From NCBI GenBank assembly GCA_963837735.1, contig CAWIOM010000009.1, positions 62,001 through 126,000 of the forward strand: a DNA stretch of 64,000 nucleotides, written 5' to 3'. Each line of letters opens with the position of its first letter. The first letter of the stretch is position 1. The stretch is from VRUE01 sp963837735. Its GTDB lineage: Bacteria; Actinomycetota; Thermoleophilia; Solirubrobacterales; 70-9. Below are positions 36,161 through 45,160 of the stretch, one piece after another. The position numbers and the translations under genes are program-made. Under the pieces are notes generated by a model that worked only from the letters and a program-made list of their open reading frames with translations, did no database searches and was not told where the DNA came from.

Positions 36161-36790
36161 TCAGCGGCTGGAGAGGACCACGCCGAGGTCGGGGAAGTGC
36201 AGCCGCGCCCTGGTCGCCTCGGTGAGGTCGAAGTCGCGGCCGCCGACGTAGGGCCCGCGGTCGACGACCGGCACGGTGACCGAGCGGCCCCGGTAGCGCA
36301 GCCGCACCCTGGTCCCGCAGGGCAGCGTCTTGTGGGCGACCCCGAGGGTGCCGGGCTGCAGCGTCCCCCCGCAGGCCAGCGCCCCGCCGTAGAGGCCGGG
36401 CCCGTAGTAGGAGGCGGCCGCCGGCCGGTAGACGGTCACGCGCCGGACGACGCTGCGCGAGCCCCTCACCCTGCGGTCGTGGACGCCGTAGGCATGGACC
36501 TCGTAGATCCCCGTGCTGTGCAGGCCCCAGTGCGCTCTGAAGGCGCCGGTGCGGGTGGTCGTCCTGCTCAGCCGGCCGCCGGATGGGCCGTCGACGACGA
36601 CGCGGACGCGGTGGGCGCCGCCCGGGCTCGGGCTGACCCGGCCGCTGACCAGCAGGTCGCTGCCGGCGAGGACGTTGTGCTTGGAGACGTGAAGGCTGAG
36701 GTCGGCGTGCACGGGCCTCGCGGCGGCGGGCGCGGCGATCGGCAGCAGGGCGGCGGCGGACAGCACCGCGGGCAGGAGTAGACGACGCAT
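36161..36790 (-). CDS. RlpA-like double-psi beta-barrel secreted protein
   Basis: 209 residues. Signal peptide to about residue 24 (PIAAPAAARP), a beta-sandwich domain (DLSLHVSKHNVLAGSDLLVSGRV), then an RlpA-type DPBB domain: ASYYGPGLYGGALACGG, TLGVAHKTLPCGTRVRL, VPVVDRGPYVGGRDFDLTEATRARL with the catalytic-type Asp. RlpA proteins act on peptidoglycan, often as lytic transglycosylases. The c-di-AMP riboswitch upstream suggests it is controlled by that second messenger, as are wall hydrolases of other actinobacteria. Confidence 0.88.
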   Translation of the reverse strand: MRRLLLPAVLSAAALLPIAAPAAARPVHADLSLHVSKHNVLAGSDLLVSGRVSPSPGGAHRVRVVVDGPSGGRLSRTTTRTGAFRAHWGLHSTGIYEVHAYGVHDRRVRGSRSVVRRVTVYRPAAASYYGPGLYGGALACGGTLQPGTLGVAHKTLPCGTRVRLRYRGRSVTVPVVDRGPYVGGRDFDLTEATRARLHFPDLGVVLSSR

Positions 36791-36812
36791 CGTTGTTCAA
36801 CTCGCTTTCTCG

Positions 36813-36968
36813 TTCCGCCTACGGGGTTAGCTGACGGGCTCGCGGTCGCCGGCTCGGTGCCTGGCGGCGCTACGGACGGATCACCGTCCGATTCGCCCCT
36901 GTCGCGCTCTTGCGTCGCGACCGGTGGGTCCCCCGTTCCCCCCGCGCTCGCGGGGGGACTCGGCAGGT
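36813..36968 (-). ncRNA. c-di-AMP riboswitch (ydaO-yuaA class)
   Basis: On the minus strand the region reads GAACGGGGGACCCACC, a hairpin (GTCGCGACGCAAGAGCGCGAC), GGGGCGAATC, a second hairpin (GGACGGTGATCCGTCC), and ends CCCGTCAGCTAACCCCGTAGGCGG. These are the conserved blocks of the ydaO class (GGGGGACCCA ... GGGGUGAAUC ... CCGUCAGCUAACCUCGUAAGCG in Bacillus subtilis), in the right order. It ends 22 bases before the RlpA-like ATG. Binding of c-di-AMP usually turns the downstream gene off. Confidence 0.85.
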
Positions 36969-37129
36969 GGGCTCGTTCGATCTGAACGCGGCACCGTAGG
37001 GGCTCGAATCCGCCCACTCGGTGAGGGGCGTCACACTGGCCGATCCTGCCAGCGATAATGCAAACCGCTCTGGAAAGCCGTTTGACCGCAAAGTCGGCGC
37101 CTCTGCGCCCGTGTGCGAATATCTACAGT
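36969..37129. other. Rest of the 36791-37129 intergenic region
   Basis: Between the riboswitch and the WS/DGAT start there is an inverted repeat CGTTC-GATCT-GAACG (36974-36988) near where the RlpA promoter should lie. I see no other gene, hairpin or conserved RNA. Confidence 0.4.
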
Positions 37130-38566
37130 GTGAGTGGAGATCGACTGACCGGACTCGATGCCTCGTTTCTCCACATGGAGCGGGCGGGAGCCCACATGCA
37201 CGTCGCCTCGACGATCGTCTTCGAGGGCTCCGCCCCCAGTCATCGCGACTTCCGGGACCACATCGAGTCGCGGCTGCACCTCGTCCCTCGCTTCCGCCAG
37301 AAGCTGCGCCAGGTGCCCTTCGACCAGGGCCGCCCGGTCTGGGTCGACGATCCCCACCTCAACCTCGACTACCACGTGCGCCAGACCGCGCTGCCGGCTC
37401 CCGGTTCGGAGGAGCAGCTGCGCAACCTCGGCGCGCGGGTCTTCTCCCAGCAGCTCGACCGGACCAAGCCGCTCTGGGAGCTGTGGCTCGTCGAGGGCCT
37501 CGAGGGCGACCGCTTCGCGATCGTCGGCAAGAGCCATCACGCCCTCGTCGACGGCGTCTCCGGAGTCGACATAACGACGGTGCTCTTCGACACCGAGCGG
37601 GAGCCGGCCGAGCCCACCCTGCGGCCGCCGACGTGGGCCCCGCGGCCCGAGCCGACCGACCTGCAGCTGCTCGGCGAGGCCTGGCGCGAGCGCGCCACGA
37701 GCCCCAGGGAGATCGTCCGCGGCTTCCGGGCGGCGCTGCGCGGCCCGCGCCAGGTCCTGCGCGGGTTCCGCGACACGAGCAAGATGATCGGCGCCGCGAC
37801 CGCGGCGCCGGCGACACCCTTCAACGTCGAGATCGGCCCCCACCGCCGCGTCGCCTTCGTGCGCAGCGACCTCGCCCTTCTCAAGCAGGTCAAGGACGAG
37901 CACGGTGGCACCGTCAACGACGTCGTCCTCTCCGTCGTCGCCGGGGCGCTCGGCAACTACCTGCGCGCCCGCGGCCACGAGACCGACGAGCTCGAGCTGC
38001 GGGCGATGGTCCCGGTCAGCGTCCGCGCCCAGGAAGAGCACGGGGCGCTCGGCAACCGGATCTCGGCGATGATGGCGCCGCTGCCCGTCTGGAGCGAGGA
38101 CCCGGTCGAGCGCCTGCGCGTGGTCTCCGAGACGATGGGCGACCTGAAGGGCTCCGGCCAGGCGGTCGGCGCCGAGATCCTGACGAAGATCACCGACTTC
38201 GCGCCGCCGACGATCGCTTCGCAGGCAGCGCGCCTACAGCCGGCCCAGCGCTTCTTCAACCTCGTCGTCACCAACGTCCCCGGGCCGCAGTTCCCGCTCT
38301 ACGTGCTGGGGCGCAAGATGGAGTCGATCTTCCCGATGGTGCCGCTGGCACGCCGGCAGGCGCTCTGCGTGGGGATCATGTCCTACAACGGCACGATCAA
38401 CTTCGGCCTGATCGGCGACTACGACGCGATGGACGACCTCGACAGCTTCGCGCTCGATCTCGAAGGCGCGATCGAGGAAATCCTCGCCACCCTGCCGGAG
38501 CGGCCGAAGACGGATCAGGGGACGATTCGGGCGCGGGCCCGGAACGGCGCCGTGTCGGTCAAGTAG
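37130..38566 (+). CDS. Wax ester synthase / diacylglycerol acyltransferase (WS/DGAT)
   Basis: 478 residues from GTG 37130 (VSGDRLTGLDASFLHME). The HHxxxDG active-site motif is SHHALVDGVSG near residue 130; the second domain has NDVVLSVVAGAL, NLVVTNVPGPQFPLYVLG and FGLIGDYDAM, all typical. Transfers acyl groups to diacylglycerol or long-chain alcohols to make storage triacylglycerol or wax ester at the membrane/lipid-body surface. Its last 52 bases overlap the convergent metalloprotease gene. Confidence 0.93.
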   Translation: MSGDRLTGLDASFLHMERAGAHMHVASTIVFEGSAPSHRDFRDHIESRLHLVPRFRQKLRQVPFDQGRPVWVDDPHLNLDYHVRQTALPAPGSEEQLRNLGARVFSQQLDRTKPLWELWLVEGLEGDRFAIVGKSHHALVDGVSGVDITTVLFDTEREPAEPTLRPPTWAPRPEPTDLQLLGEAWRERATSPREIVRGFRAALRGPRQVLRGFRDTSKMIGAATAAPATPFNVEIGPHRRVAFVRSDLALLKQVKDEHGGTVNDVVLSVVAGALGNYLRARGHETDELELRAMVPVSVRAQEEHGALGNRISAMMAPLPVWSEDPVERLRVVSETMGDLKGSGQAVGAEILTKITDFAPPTIASQAARLQPAQRFFNLVVTNVPGPQFPLYVLGRKMESIFPMVPLARRQALCVGIMSYNGTINFGLIGDYDAMDDLDSFALDLEGAIEEILATLPERPKTDQGTIRARARNGAVSVK

Positions 38567-39900
38567 TTCCAGTCGAAGCTACGGGCGCTGAAGCCGACCG
38601 CAGAGGTGTCGGCGTTGATCAGGACCGCCGTGATCCGCTCGAAGCGGCCCGGTCGCGGCAGCCGCACCGACATCGGGCCGCCTCCCGGCTTGTAGGTGAG
38701 GTGCGAGAGCACGCGGCCGTGCCGCTCGCTGCCGATCCTGCCGACCAGGGCGACGCCCGCCGCCGCCCCGTCGGGGGCGGCCACGTCGACGACGACCGCC
38801 CTGCCGGCGTGGGCGTCGACGCGCAGCATCTGGAAGGTCGTGTGGTTGAGGTCCCGCAACCTCCGCGCCCCGTGGGTCGGCAGCCCGCCCTGACGGGGAA
38901 AGTCGGGGTAGAGGTCGCCCTCGCGGAAGACGGACGCGGTGCGCCACTCGGCGACGTCGCGGCAGAAGAGCGCGAAGTCGTGGTCGAAGTCCGAGTCGCC
39001 GGCGGCGCGGATCGCGCGGTCGTAGGCGGCCACCGAGAAGCCGCCCGGCCGGACGTGGACGGCGCCGGCCCATGCCTTGCGGATGATCGAGCGCCCGTAG
39101 CGGTGGGCCAGCCAGTGGTTCCAGACAGCCGAGCCGTACTCGCGGATCGAGGACGACGTCACCGGCGTGTCGTAGAGGCGCGTCCAGCGGCGCACGTAGC
39201 GCAGGTAGTCGTCGATCCCGTTGTAGACCTGGTCCTCCATCCAGACCGCCGTCGACTCCGCGAACCAGGCGTCCTGGTAGGCGTCGTAGCCGAACTGGAG
39301 GATGTGGTTGTACTCGTGGGCGAAGGTGACCTCGAGGTCCTCGAGCGGCTTCGTGCCCGGGAACTCGAAGGGGTCGTAGTCGTTGTCGAGGACGAGGTAG
39401 CCGTGCAGGTGGCGGGGCAGTCGGTGCTTGGCGTCAGCCTGGCCCCGGTCGGGGGCCGCGTAGCCGAAGAGGCTGCCGCCGACCTCCGCCAGGTAGACGT
39501 CGGTCTTCCCGTTGGCGCCCCCCTCCCTTCCGTCCGAGCGCGGGTCCCGCCAGCCGAGCTTGCCGTTCTCGACTTCGTAGACGTGTTCGGCCACCTGCTC
39601 GACCTGCTCGACGTAGTCGGGTACGCCGTCGCCGTCCTCGATGCCGTTGAGATCGTCGAGGCTGGGCGCGTCGCGGCCCTCGGCGACCCAGTGGACGCAG
39701 AAGTGAGGGGTGCAGTCGGGGGACTCGGGCGCCTGCGGGACCCCGTAGGAATGGCGGTTGGGGTCGGGGTGATCCGTCGGCCGGGCGGCCGGGTGCCGGA
39801 AGACCCACTGGTCGGCGGCGGCGACCGAGGGCAGCAGCACGAAGAGGACGATCGAGGCGATCGTCACCCCGATCGGTTTCCAGGCCCTGCTCATTTCCAT
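38515..39900 (-). CDS. Secreted zinc metalloprotease-like protein (MXAN_6640 type)
   Basis: 461 residues with a signal peptide (about 1-29, SVAAADQ). Contains LEVTFAHEYNHILQFGYD, a HExxH zinc motif near residue 185, with a downstream ESTAVWMED glutamate that could be the third ligand. The GIEDGDGVPDYVEQV segment is a calcium-binding-type acidic loop. Similar architecture to the MXAN_6640 family of putative metalloproteases. Divergent from nadE with 17 bases between. Confidence 0.82.
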   Translation of the reverse strand: MEMSRAWKPIGVTIASIVLFVLLPSVAAADQWVFRHPAARPTDHPDPNRHSYGVPQAPESPDCTPHFCVHWVAEGRDAPSLDDLNGIEDGDGVPDYVEQVEQVAEHVYEVENGKLGWRDPRSDGREGGANGKTDVYLAEVGGSLFGYAAPDRGQADAKHRLPRHLHGYLVLDNDYDPFEFPGTKPLEDLEVTFAHEYNHILQFGYDAYQDAWFAESTAVWMEDQVYNGIDDYLRYVRRWTRLYDTPVTSSSIREYGSAVWNHWLAHRYGRSIIRKAWAGAVHVRPGGFSVAAYDRAIRAAGDSDFDHDFALFCRDVAEWRTASVFREGDLYPDFPRQGGLPTHGARRLRDLNHTTFQMLRVDAHAGRAVVVDVAAPDGAAAGVALVGRIGSERHGRVLSHLTYKPGGGPMSVRLPRPGRFERITAVLINADTSAVGFSARSFDWNYLTDTAPFRARARIVP

Positions 39901-39917
39901 GCCAATCTACAGGCCCC

Positions 39918-41573
39918 GTGCGCGTAGCCCTGGCACAGATCAACCCGACGGTAGGCGACATCGACGCGAACTCCGCGAAGGTCTCCGAGTGGATCTCCGA
40001 CGCCCGCGAGCGGGGCGCCGAGCTGGTCGTCTTCCCCGAGCTCTGCGTGCCCGGATACCCGGCCGAGGACCTCTACCTGAAGCGCCACTTCATCGAGGCG
40101 AACCGAGCGGCGGTGGAGGCGATCGCCGCCGGGGTAGAGGGGATCGTCGCGCTCGTCGGGTTCGCCGAGCCGGCCGCCGGCGGCGGCGACTTCCGCCACG
40201 CGCACAACTCGCTCGCCGTCCTCTCCGACGGCGCCGTCGGCGCCGTCTACCGCAAGATCAGGCTGCCCAACTACGCCGTCTTCGACGAGCAGCGCTACTT
40301 CATCCCCGGCGCGGAGCCGGGGACCGTCGACGTCGCCGGCACCCGGGTCGGGCTCACCGTCTGCGAGGACTGCTGGGTCGAGGGGCCCCCCGCCTCCGAA
40401 GAGGCGGCCGCCGGCGCGACGCTGATCGCCAACCCCTCGGGCTCCCCCTACCACCGCGGCAAGGGCCGCGAGCGCGAGGAGCTCTTCGGCGCCATGGCGC
40501 GGGCCTACGGCGCCCACTTCGCCTTCTGCAACCTGGTCGGCGGCCAGGACGAGCTGGTCTTCGACGGTCAGAGCTTTCTGCTCGACGCACGCGGAGAGCT
40601 GCTGGCGAGGGCCGCCCAGTTCGAGGAGGACCTGCTGGTCTGCGACCTCGACGCTCCCGGTAGCGTCGCCGAGCCGCTCGCGGACCTCGCCGAGGTCTAC
40701 GCCGCCCTCGTTCTCGGCCTCCGCGACTACGTCGAGAAGAACGGCTTCCGCCACGTCGGGCTGGCCCTCTCGGGCGGCATCGACTCGGCGCTCGTCGCGC
40801 TCCTTGCCGTCGACGCCCTCGGCGCCGAGCGCGTCACCTGCGTGGTCATGCCGTCGCCTCATTCCAGCTCTCAAACACAGGGCGACGCCCGGACTATCGC
40901 CGCAAACCTCGGGGCCGCGGCGCTCGAGATCCCGATCGAGGGGGCGATGGACGAGTACGCGCGGGCCCTCTCGGCCCTCGACGGCGACGCTACCGCGGAG
41001 TCAGAGCCCCTACCGCGGGACCCGGCCCGGCCCTCCGAGCCCGACCTGGCGGCGGAGAACATCCAGGCGAGGATTCGCGGCAACCTGATGATGGCGCTCT
41101 CCAACGAGCGCGGCTGGCTCGTGCTGACGACTGGCAACAAGAGCGAGATGTCGGTCGGCTACGCGACCCTCTACGGCGACATGGCGGGCGGCTTCGCCGC
41201 GATCAAGGACGTCCCCAAGACCCTCGTCTACGAGCTCGTGGCGCACCGCAACCGGGTCGCCGGGCGCGACCTGGTCCCGGCCTCGGTGATCGACCGCCCG
41301 CCCTCCGCCGAGCTCCGCCCCGACCAGCTCGACAGCGACTCCCTGCCGCCCTATGACCTCCTCGACCGCGTGCTCGAGGCCTACGTCGAGCGCGACCAGG
41401 GCCGCGAGGAGATGATCGCCGCGGGGATGCCGGCAGCGGTCGTCGACGAGGTCGTGAGGATGGTCGAGCGCTCCGAGTACAAGCGCCGCCAGGCGGCGCC
41501 CGGGATCCGCATCACCCCCCGCGCCTTCGGGCGCGACCGCAGGCTCCCGATCACCAACCGCTTCGGCGGCTAG
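39918..41573 (+). CDS. nadE: Glutamine-dependent NAD+ synthetase
   Basis: 551 residues. N-terminal nitrilase-like glutaminase domain with the Glu-Lys-Cys triad in FPELCVPGYPAEDL, KIRLPNYAVFDEQRYF and TVCEDCWVEG; C-terminal synthetase with LSGGIDSALVALLA P-loop near residue 285, the TTGNKSEMSVGYATLYGDMAGGFA signature and KRRQAAPGIRITPRAFGRDRR. Makes NAD from nicotinate adenine dinucleotide using ammonia from glutamine. GTG start. Confidence 0.96.
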   Translation: MRVALAQINPTVGDIDANSAKVSEWISDARERGAELVVFPELCVPGYPAEDLYLKRHFIEANRAAVEAIAAGVEGIVALVGFAEPAAGGGDFRHAHNSLAVLSDGAVGAVYRKIRLPNYAVFDEQRYFIPGAEPGTVDVAGTRVGLTVCEDCWVEGPPASEEAAAGATLIANPSGSPYHRGKGREREELFGAMARAYGAHFAFCNLVGGQDELVFDGQSFLLDARGELLARAAQFEEDLLVCDLDAPGSVAEPLADLAEVYAALVLGLRDYVEKNGFRHVGLALSGGIDSALVALLAVDALGAERVTCVVMPSPHSSSQTQGDARTIAANLGAAALEIPIEGAMDEYARALSALDGDATAESEPLPRDPARPSEPDLAAENIQARIRGNLMMALSNERGWLVLTTGNKSEMSVGYATLYGDMAGGFAAIKDVPKTLVYELVAHRNRVAGRDLVPASVIDRPPSAELRPDQLDSDSLPPYDLLDRVLEAYVERDQGREEMIAAGMPAAVVDEVVRMVERSEYKRRQAAPGIRITPRAFGRDRRLPITNRFGG

Positions 41574-41980
41574 CTCTTCGGCAACGGCCTTACGGCGATG
41601 GTCATCTGGGCGAGGGCGCAGAGGCGGTCCTCGGCGTCGCGGACCTCGGCCTCCCAGACCCAGGTCGTGCGACCGCGGTGGCGGGCGCGGGCGGTGACCT
41701 CGACGTGGCCGGCGGAGATGGGCCGCATGAAGTTGACCGTGATCGACTGCCCCATCGCCGCCATCCCCTGCGGGACGACGACGAGGGCGGTTGCGCGAGA
41801 GCAGACGCTCTCGACAAGGGTCGAGAGGACGCCGCCGTGGACGAGCCCGAACGGCTGCAGGAGGTCGTCGCGGACCTCGACCCGCGCCCGGGCCCGCTCG
41901 GGGTCGTCGTCGATCCACTCGATCCCCACCAGGCCGGCGAAGTGGGGCCTCGCTTCCCTCTCGGAGATCTCATCGACCAT
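41570..41980 (-). CDS. PaaI family hotdog thioesterase
   Basis: 136 residues from ATG 41980 (MVDEISERE), chosen because TAGGGT lies seven bases upstream; an ATG 18 bases earlier exists. HGGVLSTLVESV (catalytic region) and SITVNFMRPISAG are hotdog thioesterase motifs. Hydrolyses acyl- or aryl-CoA. Its end overlaps nadE by four bases tail to tail. Confidence 0.85.
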   Translation of the reverse strand: MVDEISEREARPHFAGLVGIEWIDDDPERARARVEVRDDLLQPFGLVHGGVLSTLVESVCSRATALVVVPQGMAAMGQSITVNFMRPISAGHVEVTARARHRGRTTWVWEAEVRDAEDRLCALAQMTIAVRPLPKS

Positions 41981-42030
41981 AACCTGGACCCTACCCACAG
42001 GGCCGTCGGGTCGCGTAGGCTTCCCGATCC

Positions 42031-43058
42031 GTGGCGCTCAGCGAGGACCAGAAAGCGATGCTGCGCCTGCTCGCCCAGCGCGAGCAGGGCTACGACGACA
42101 TCGCCGCCCTGATGGGGGTCGATGTCGAGGAGGTGCGGGCCCGTGTCGGGGCCTCGCTCGCGGCGCTCGACGGCGAGCTCAGCGAGGACCAGAAGGCGAT
42201 GCTGCGGCTGCTCGCCCAGCGCGAAGAGGGCTATGACGACATCGCCGCCCTGACCGGAGGCGACGTCGCCGGCGTGCGGATCAGGGTCAGGGACGCGCTC
42301 GCCGATCTCGGCGGCGGGCCGCCCGCGGCGGAGAAGCCGCCGGAGGTGGAACCGGCGCCTCCGAAGCCCGAGCCCAAATCGGATCCGGCGCCGAAGCGCC
42401 GCTCCGGCGGCCGAAGCCGAAGCCCGCGGCGAAGACGGGGCCCGGCTCTGCGCCACGGCTGAAGCTGCCCGAGGACAGAGGCGCGCGCTGGGCGCTGATC
42501 TCCGGCGCTGCCGTGGTCGTTGTCATCGTCGCGCTGCTGGTCACCGGGGCGCTCGGCGGCGGCGGCTCCTCCGACTCGACGACGACAACGGCGGCGGCTG
42601 CCGGCGAAGGCGGCGGCACCCCGACCGCGAACGGCAAAAAGCCCACCCAGGCGCTGCTCAAGGCCGTCGACGGCAGCGACGCCAAGGGCCAGGCGCTGTT
42701 CGGGCGCGATGGCAAGAACGTCGTCCTGCTGCTCGGCGCCACGGGCCTCTCGCCGGCCCCGCAGGGCGCAGTCCTACACCGTCTCCCTGGTCCGCTCCCC
42801 GACGAGCGCCTGCCGCTCGTTGCGACAAAGGCGAACAAGGACGGGGTTGTCTCCGGCCGTTTCCAGATCGCGGCCCAGGTGCTCGGCCTGCTGGCCGGGG
42901 GGTTCGACAAGATGGAACTGTCGCTGGTGCCCGACGCGGAACTGCGCTCCGCCCTGAAGCAGGCGCGGACGGCGAAGAAGGCGCCGCAATACGGCGGCAC
43001 GGCGATTCTCGAAGGCCCGGTCACCGGCCCGATCGTCGAAGCCGGCGAAGCCGGTTAG
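42031..43058 (+). CDS. Membrane protein with two tandem sigma-region-4-like repeats (three frameshifts)
   Basis: Two nearly identical repeats of about 47 residues (LSEDQKAMLRLLAQREQGYDD...) form residues 1-94; each looks like the helix-turn-helix of sigma-70 region 4. A Pro/Lys-rich linker, one transmembrane segment (AVVVVIVALLVTGAL) and an extracellular domain follow. The outer domain resembles the C-terminal part of RskA-type anti-sigma proteins (VVLLLGATGLSPAPQGQSYTVSLVRS). A missing base near 42404 splits the gene; an extra base near 42768 and a missing one near 42800 disturb a short internal stretch. GTG start, TAGGCT nine bases upstream. Confidence 0.7.
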
Positions 43059-44695
43059 CCCGGCGGGAGGAGCTTGCCGGGGTTCATGATCCCGGCCGGG
43101 TCGAGCTCCGCCTTCACCGCCCGCAGCGCCTCGATACCGGTCTCCCCCACCTCGGCCTCCATGTAGGGGACGTGGTCGACGCCGACGGCGTGGTGGTGGG
43201 TGATCGTGCCGCCGGTTGCGACGATCGCCTCCGAGGCGGCACGCTTGACCGCCGCCCACTGCTCGATCTCGGCGCCGCTGCGGGCGCGGGCGATGAACGT
43301 GAAGTACAGGGAGGCGCCGTCGGCGTAGGCATGGGAGAGATGGCAGAAGACGAACCCGGGGGTTCCCTGGCCGGCGAGCGAGTCGCGAATCGCGTCGCCC
43401 ACGGCCCGGTGCAGCTCGGCCAGCCGGGACCAGGTGTGCGAGGTCTCCAGGGTCTCGACCATCGCCCCCATCTCCATCAGCGAGTCCCGTAGGTAGGGGC
43501 CCTGGAAGCGGCCCTGCTCCCAGGACCGCCCGGCGCCCTGGCCGAGGTAGGCGGCACCGCCGGAGCGCAGCGCCCGCACGGTGAGGGCGCGGCGGCGGGC
43601 GACCGACTCCCGGCCCCCCTCGTGTCCGACGACGATCAGGCAGCCGCCGGCGCGGCGGCGGAGGTCGAGGTAGCGCCCGAAGAGGGCGCCCGCCAGGCCG
43701 CGCGGGCCCGATAGCGCCAGCGAGACGGAGGTCTCCTCCTGGTCTGAGACGCGGATCACGTCGGGAAGGCCCGGGCCCTGGGCGAGCGAGCGGACGATCT
43801 CCGTCCCGGCGTCGAAGTCCTCGGCGATCCAGGCCTCGTAACGGCGCACCGCCGGGGCCGGGCGGACCCGGACGGTGACGTCGGGGATCACGCCGAGCGT
43901 CCCTTCCGAGCCGACTATCAGCTCGCGCAGCGCCGGCCCGGCGGCGGTGTGGGGGGTCTCCAGGGTGCGCATCTGCCCGGCCGGGGCGATCAGCCGCACC
44001 GAGCTGACCAGGGCATCGAAGCGCCCGTAGCCGCTCGAGGCCTGTCCGGCGGAGCGGGTCGCGGCGAAGCCGCCGACCGTGGCGTACTCGAAGGACTGCG
44101 GGAAGTGGCCGAGGACGAGGCCCTCGCGGTTGAGGGCGGCTTCCGCCTCGGGGCCGCGGAGGCCGGCGCCCAGCGTCGCGGTCAGCGATCGCCGGTCGAC
44201 CTCGACGCCGCGCAGACGGGTCAGGTCGAGGCTGACGAGGCGGCCGTGCGACCCCCGCACCGCTGCCACCCCGCCGACGACGCTGGTGCCGCCGCCGAAG
44301 GGGACGACCGCGACGCCCTCGGCCGCGCAGGCGTCGAGCACGCGGCGCAGCTGCTCGGCCGAGTCGGGCAGCAGGATCGCGTCGGGGGCGGCCTCGAGGG
44401 AGCCGAGCCGGAGTCGGGCGAGGTCGGCGTAGCCGCAGCCGTGGGCGTGCCGCACCCGGTCCTCGAGTGAGGTGAAGACCGCCTCAGGCCCCACCGTGTC
44501 GAGCAGGGCCTGGGGAAGCGGCTCGGCGGGGGGCAGCGAGAAGCCCTCGAGCGAGGCGGCCTTCGGCGTCGGCGTCAGCTCCCCGACGCGCTCGCGCAGG
44601 GCGTCGAGGGCGGCGCCGTCGAGCTCGGGCAGGGTCCCGGGGTCTCCCCAGCCCCACCACTTCGAGTCGCGCCGAGGCTCATTCACCGCCGGCAC
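43055..44695 (-). CDS. FAD-binding oxidase, alkyldihydroxyacetonephosphate synthase-like
   Basis: 546 residues of the VAO/PCMH flavoprotein family. The start SKWWGWGDPGT is a hallmark of alkyl-DHAP synthase-like proteins; the FAD-binding motif is VVPFGGGTSVVGGV near residue 134, with SVRLIAPAGQMRT and GSEGTLGVIPDVTVRV later, and HHHAVGVDHVPYM near the C-terminus. True alkyl-DHAP synthase makes ether lipids; bacterial homologues may do this or oxidise hydroxy acids. Overlaps the SRPBCC gene by 17 bases. Confidence 0.85.
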   Translation of the reverse strand: MPAVNEPRRDSKWWGWGDPGTLPELDGAALDALRERVGELTPTPKAASLEGFSLPPAEPLPQALLDTVGPEAVFTSLEDRVRHAHGCGYADLARLRLGSLEAAPDAILLPDSAEQLRRVLDACAAEGVAVVPFGGGTSVVGGVAAVRGSHGRLVSLDLTRLRGVEVDRRSLTATLGAGLRGPEAEAALNREGLVLGHFPQSFEYATVGGFAATRSAGQASSGYGRFDALVSSVRLIAPAGQMRTLETPHTAAGPALRELIVGSEGTLGVIPDVTVRVRPAPAVRRYEAWIAEDFDAGTEIVRSLAQGPGLPDVIRVSDQEETSVSLALSGPRGLAGALFGRYLDLRRRAGGCLIVVGHEGGRESVARRRALTVRALRSGGAAYLGQGAGRSWEQGRFQGPYLRDSLMEMGAMVETLETSHTWSRLAELHRAVGDAIRDSLAGQGTPGFVFCHLSHAYADGASLYFTFIARARSGAEIEQWAAVKRAASEAIVATGGTITHHHAVGVDHVPYMEAEVGETGIEALRAVKAELDPAGIMNPGKLLPPG

Positions 44696-45146
44696 CCGTC
44701 AGCGCCCGGGCGATCCCGGCCAGAGCTTCGTTGAGGATCTCCCCCTGGCCGTGCCTCATCATCGGCGAGCCGAGACGAGACATCCCTTTCAGAGTCTGCT
44801 CGGAGCAGATCGAGACCGCGGTCCTCTCCCCCTCCTCGGTCAGCCCGATCTCGACCCTGGAGCTGCGCAGGTGGCGCTCGAACGGGGTTCCGGAGATCTG
44901 CTGCTCCCAGACGTAGCGGTCGCGCTCGGCCGAGCTCAGGCAGCGGAAGTCGGCGCGCACGCCGCGCCCCTCGGTCGTCTCCAGGACCTTGGTCCACTCG
45001 GCGCGCCGCCCGCCCCCCTTTGCGTCGACGTTCTCGACCCGGGTCGCCCGAGGCCACCAGCGCGGCAGGTTGTAGGGGTCGGAGACGAGATCCCAGACCT
45101 CGCCGATCGGGGCCGCGATTGTCCGTCGGCGGGTGACTCTCGGCAT
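44679..45146 (-). CDS. SRPBCC (polyketide cyclase/START-like) protein
   Basis: 155 residues. RRRTIAAPIGEVWDLVSDPYNLPRWWPRATRVENV is the typical opening of START-like ligand-binding proteins. Ligand unknown. Placed 14 bases after ftsR and overlapping the FAD oxidase start, so likely co-transcribed. Confidence 0.82.
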   Translation of the reverse strand: MPRVTRRRTIAAPIGEVWDLVSDPYNLPRWWPRATRVENVDAKGGGRRAEWTKVLETTEGRGVRADFRCLSSAERDRYVWEQQISGTPFERHLRSSRVEIGLTEEGERTAVSICSEQTLKGMSRLGSPMMRHGQGEILNEALAGIARALTGAGGE

Positions 45147-45160
45147 CGCAGCCGGGCCGG

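Noticed and set aside
37021..39927. Long + strand open frame of 968 codons
   Set aside because: Out-of-frame shadow of the WS/DGAT gene and antisense of the metalloprotease; no motif of its own.
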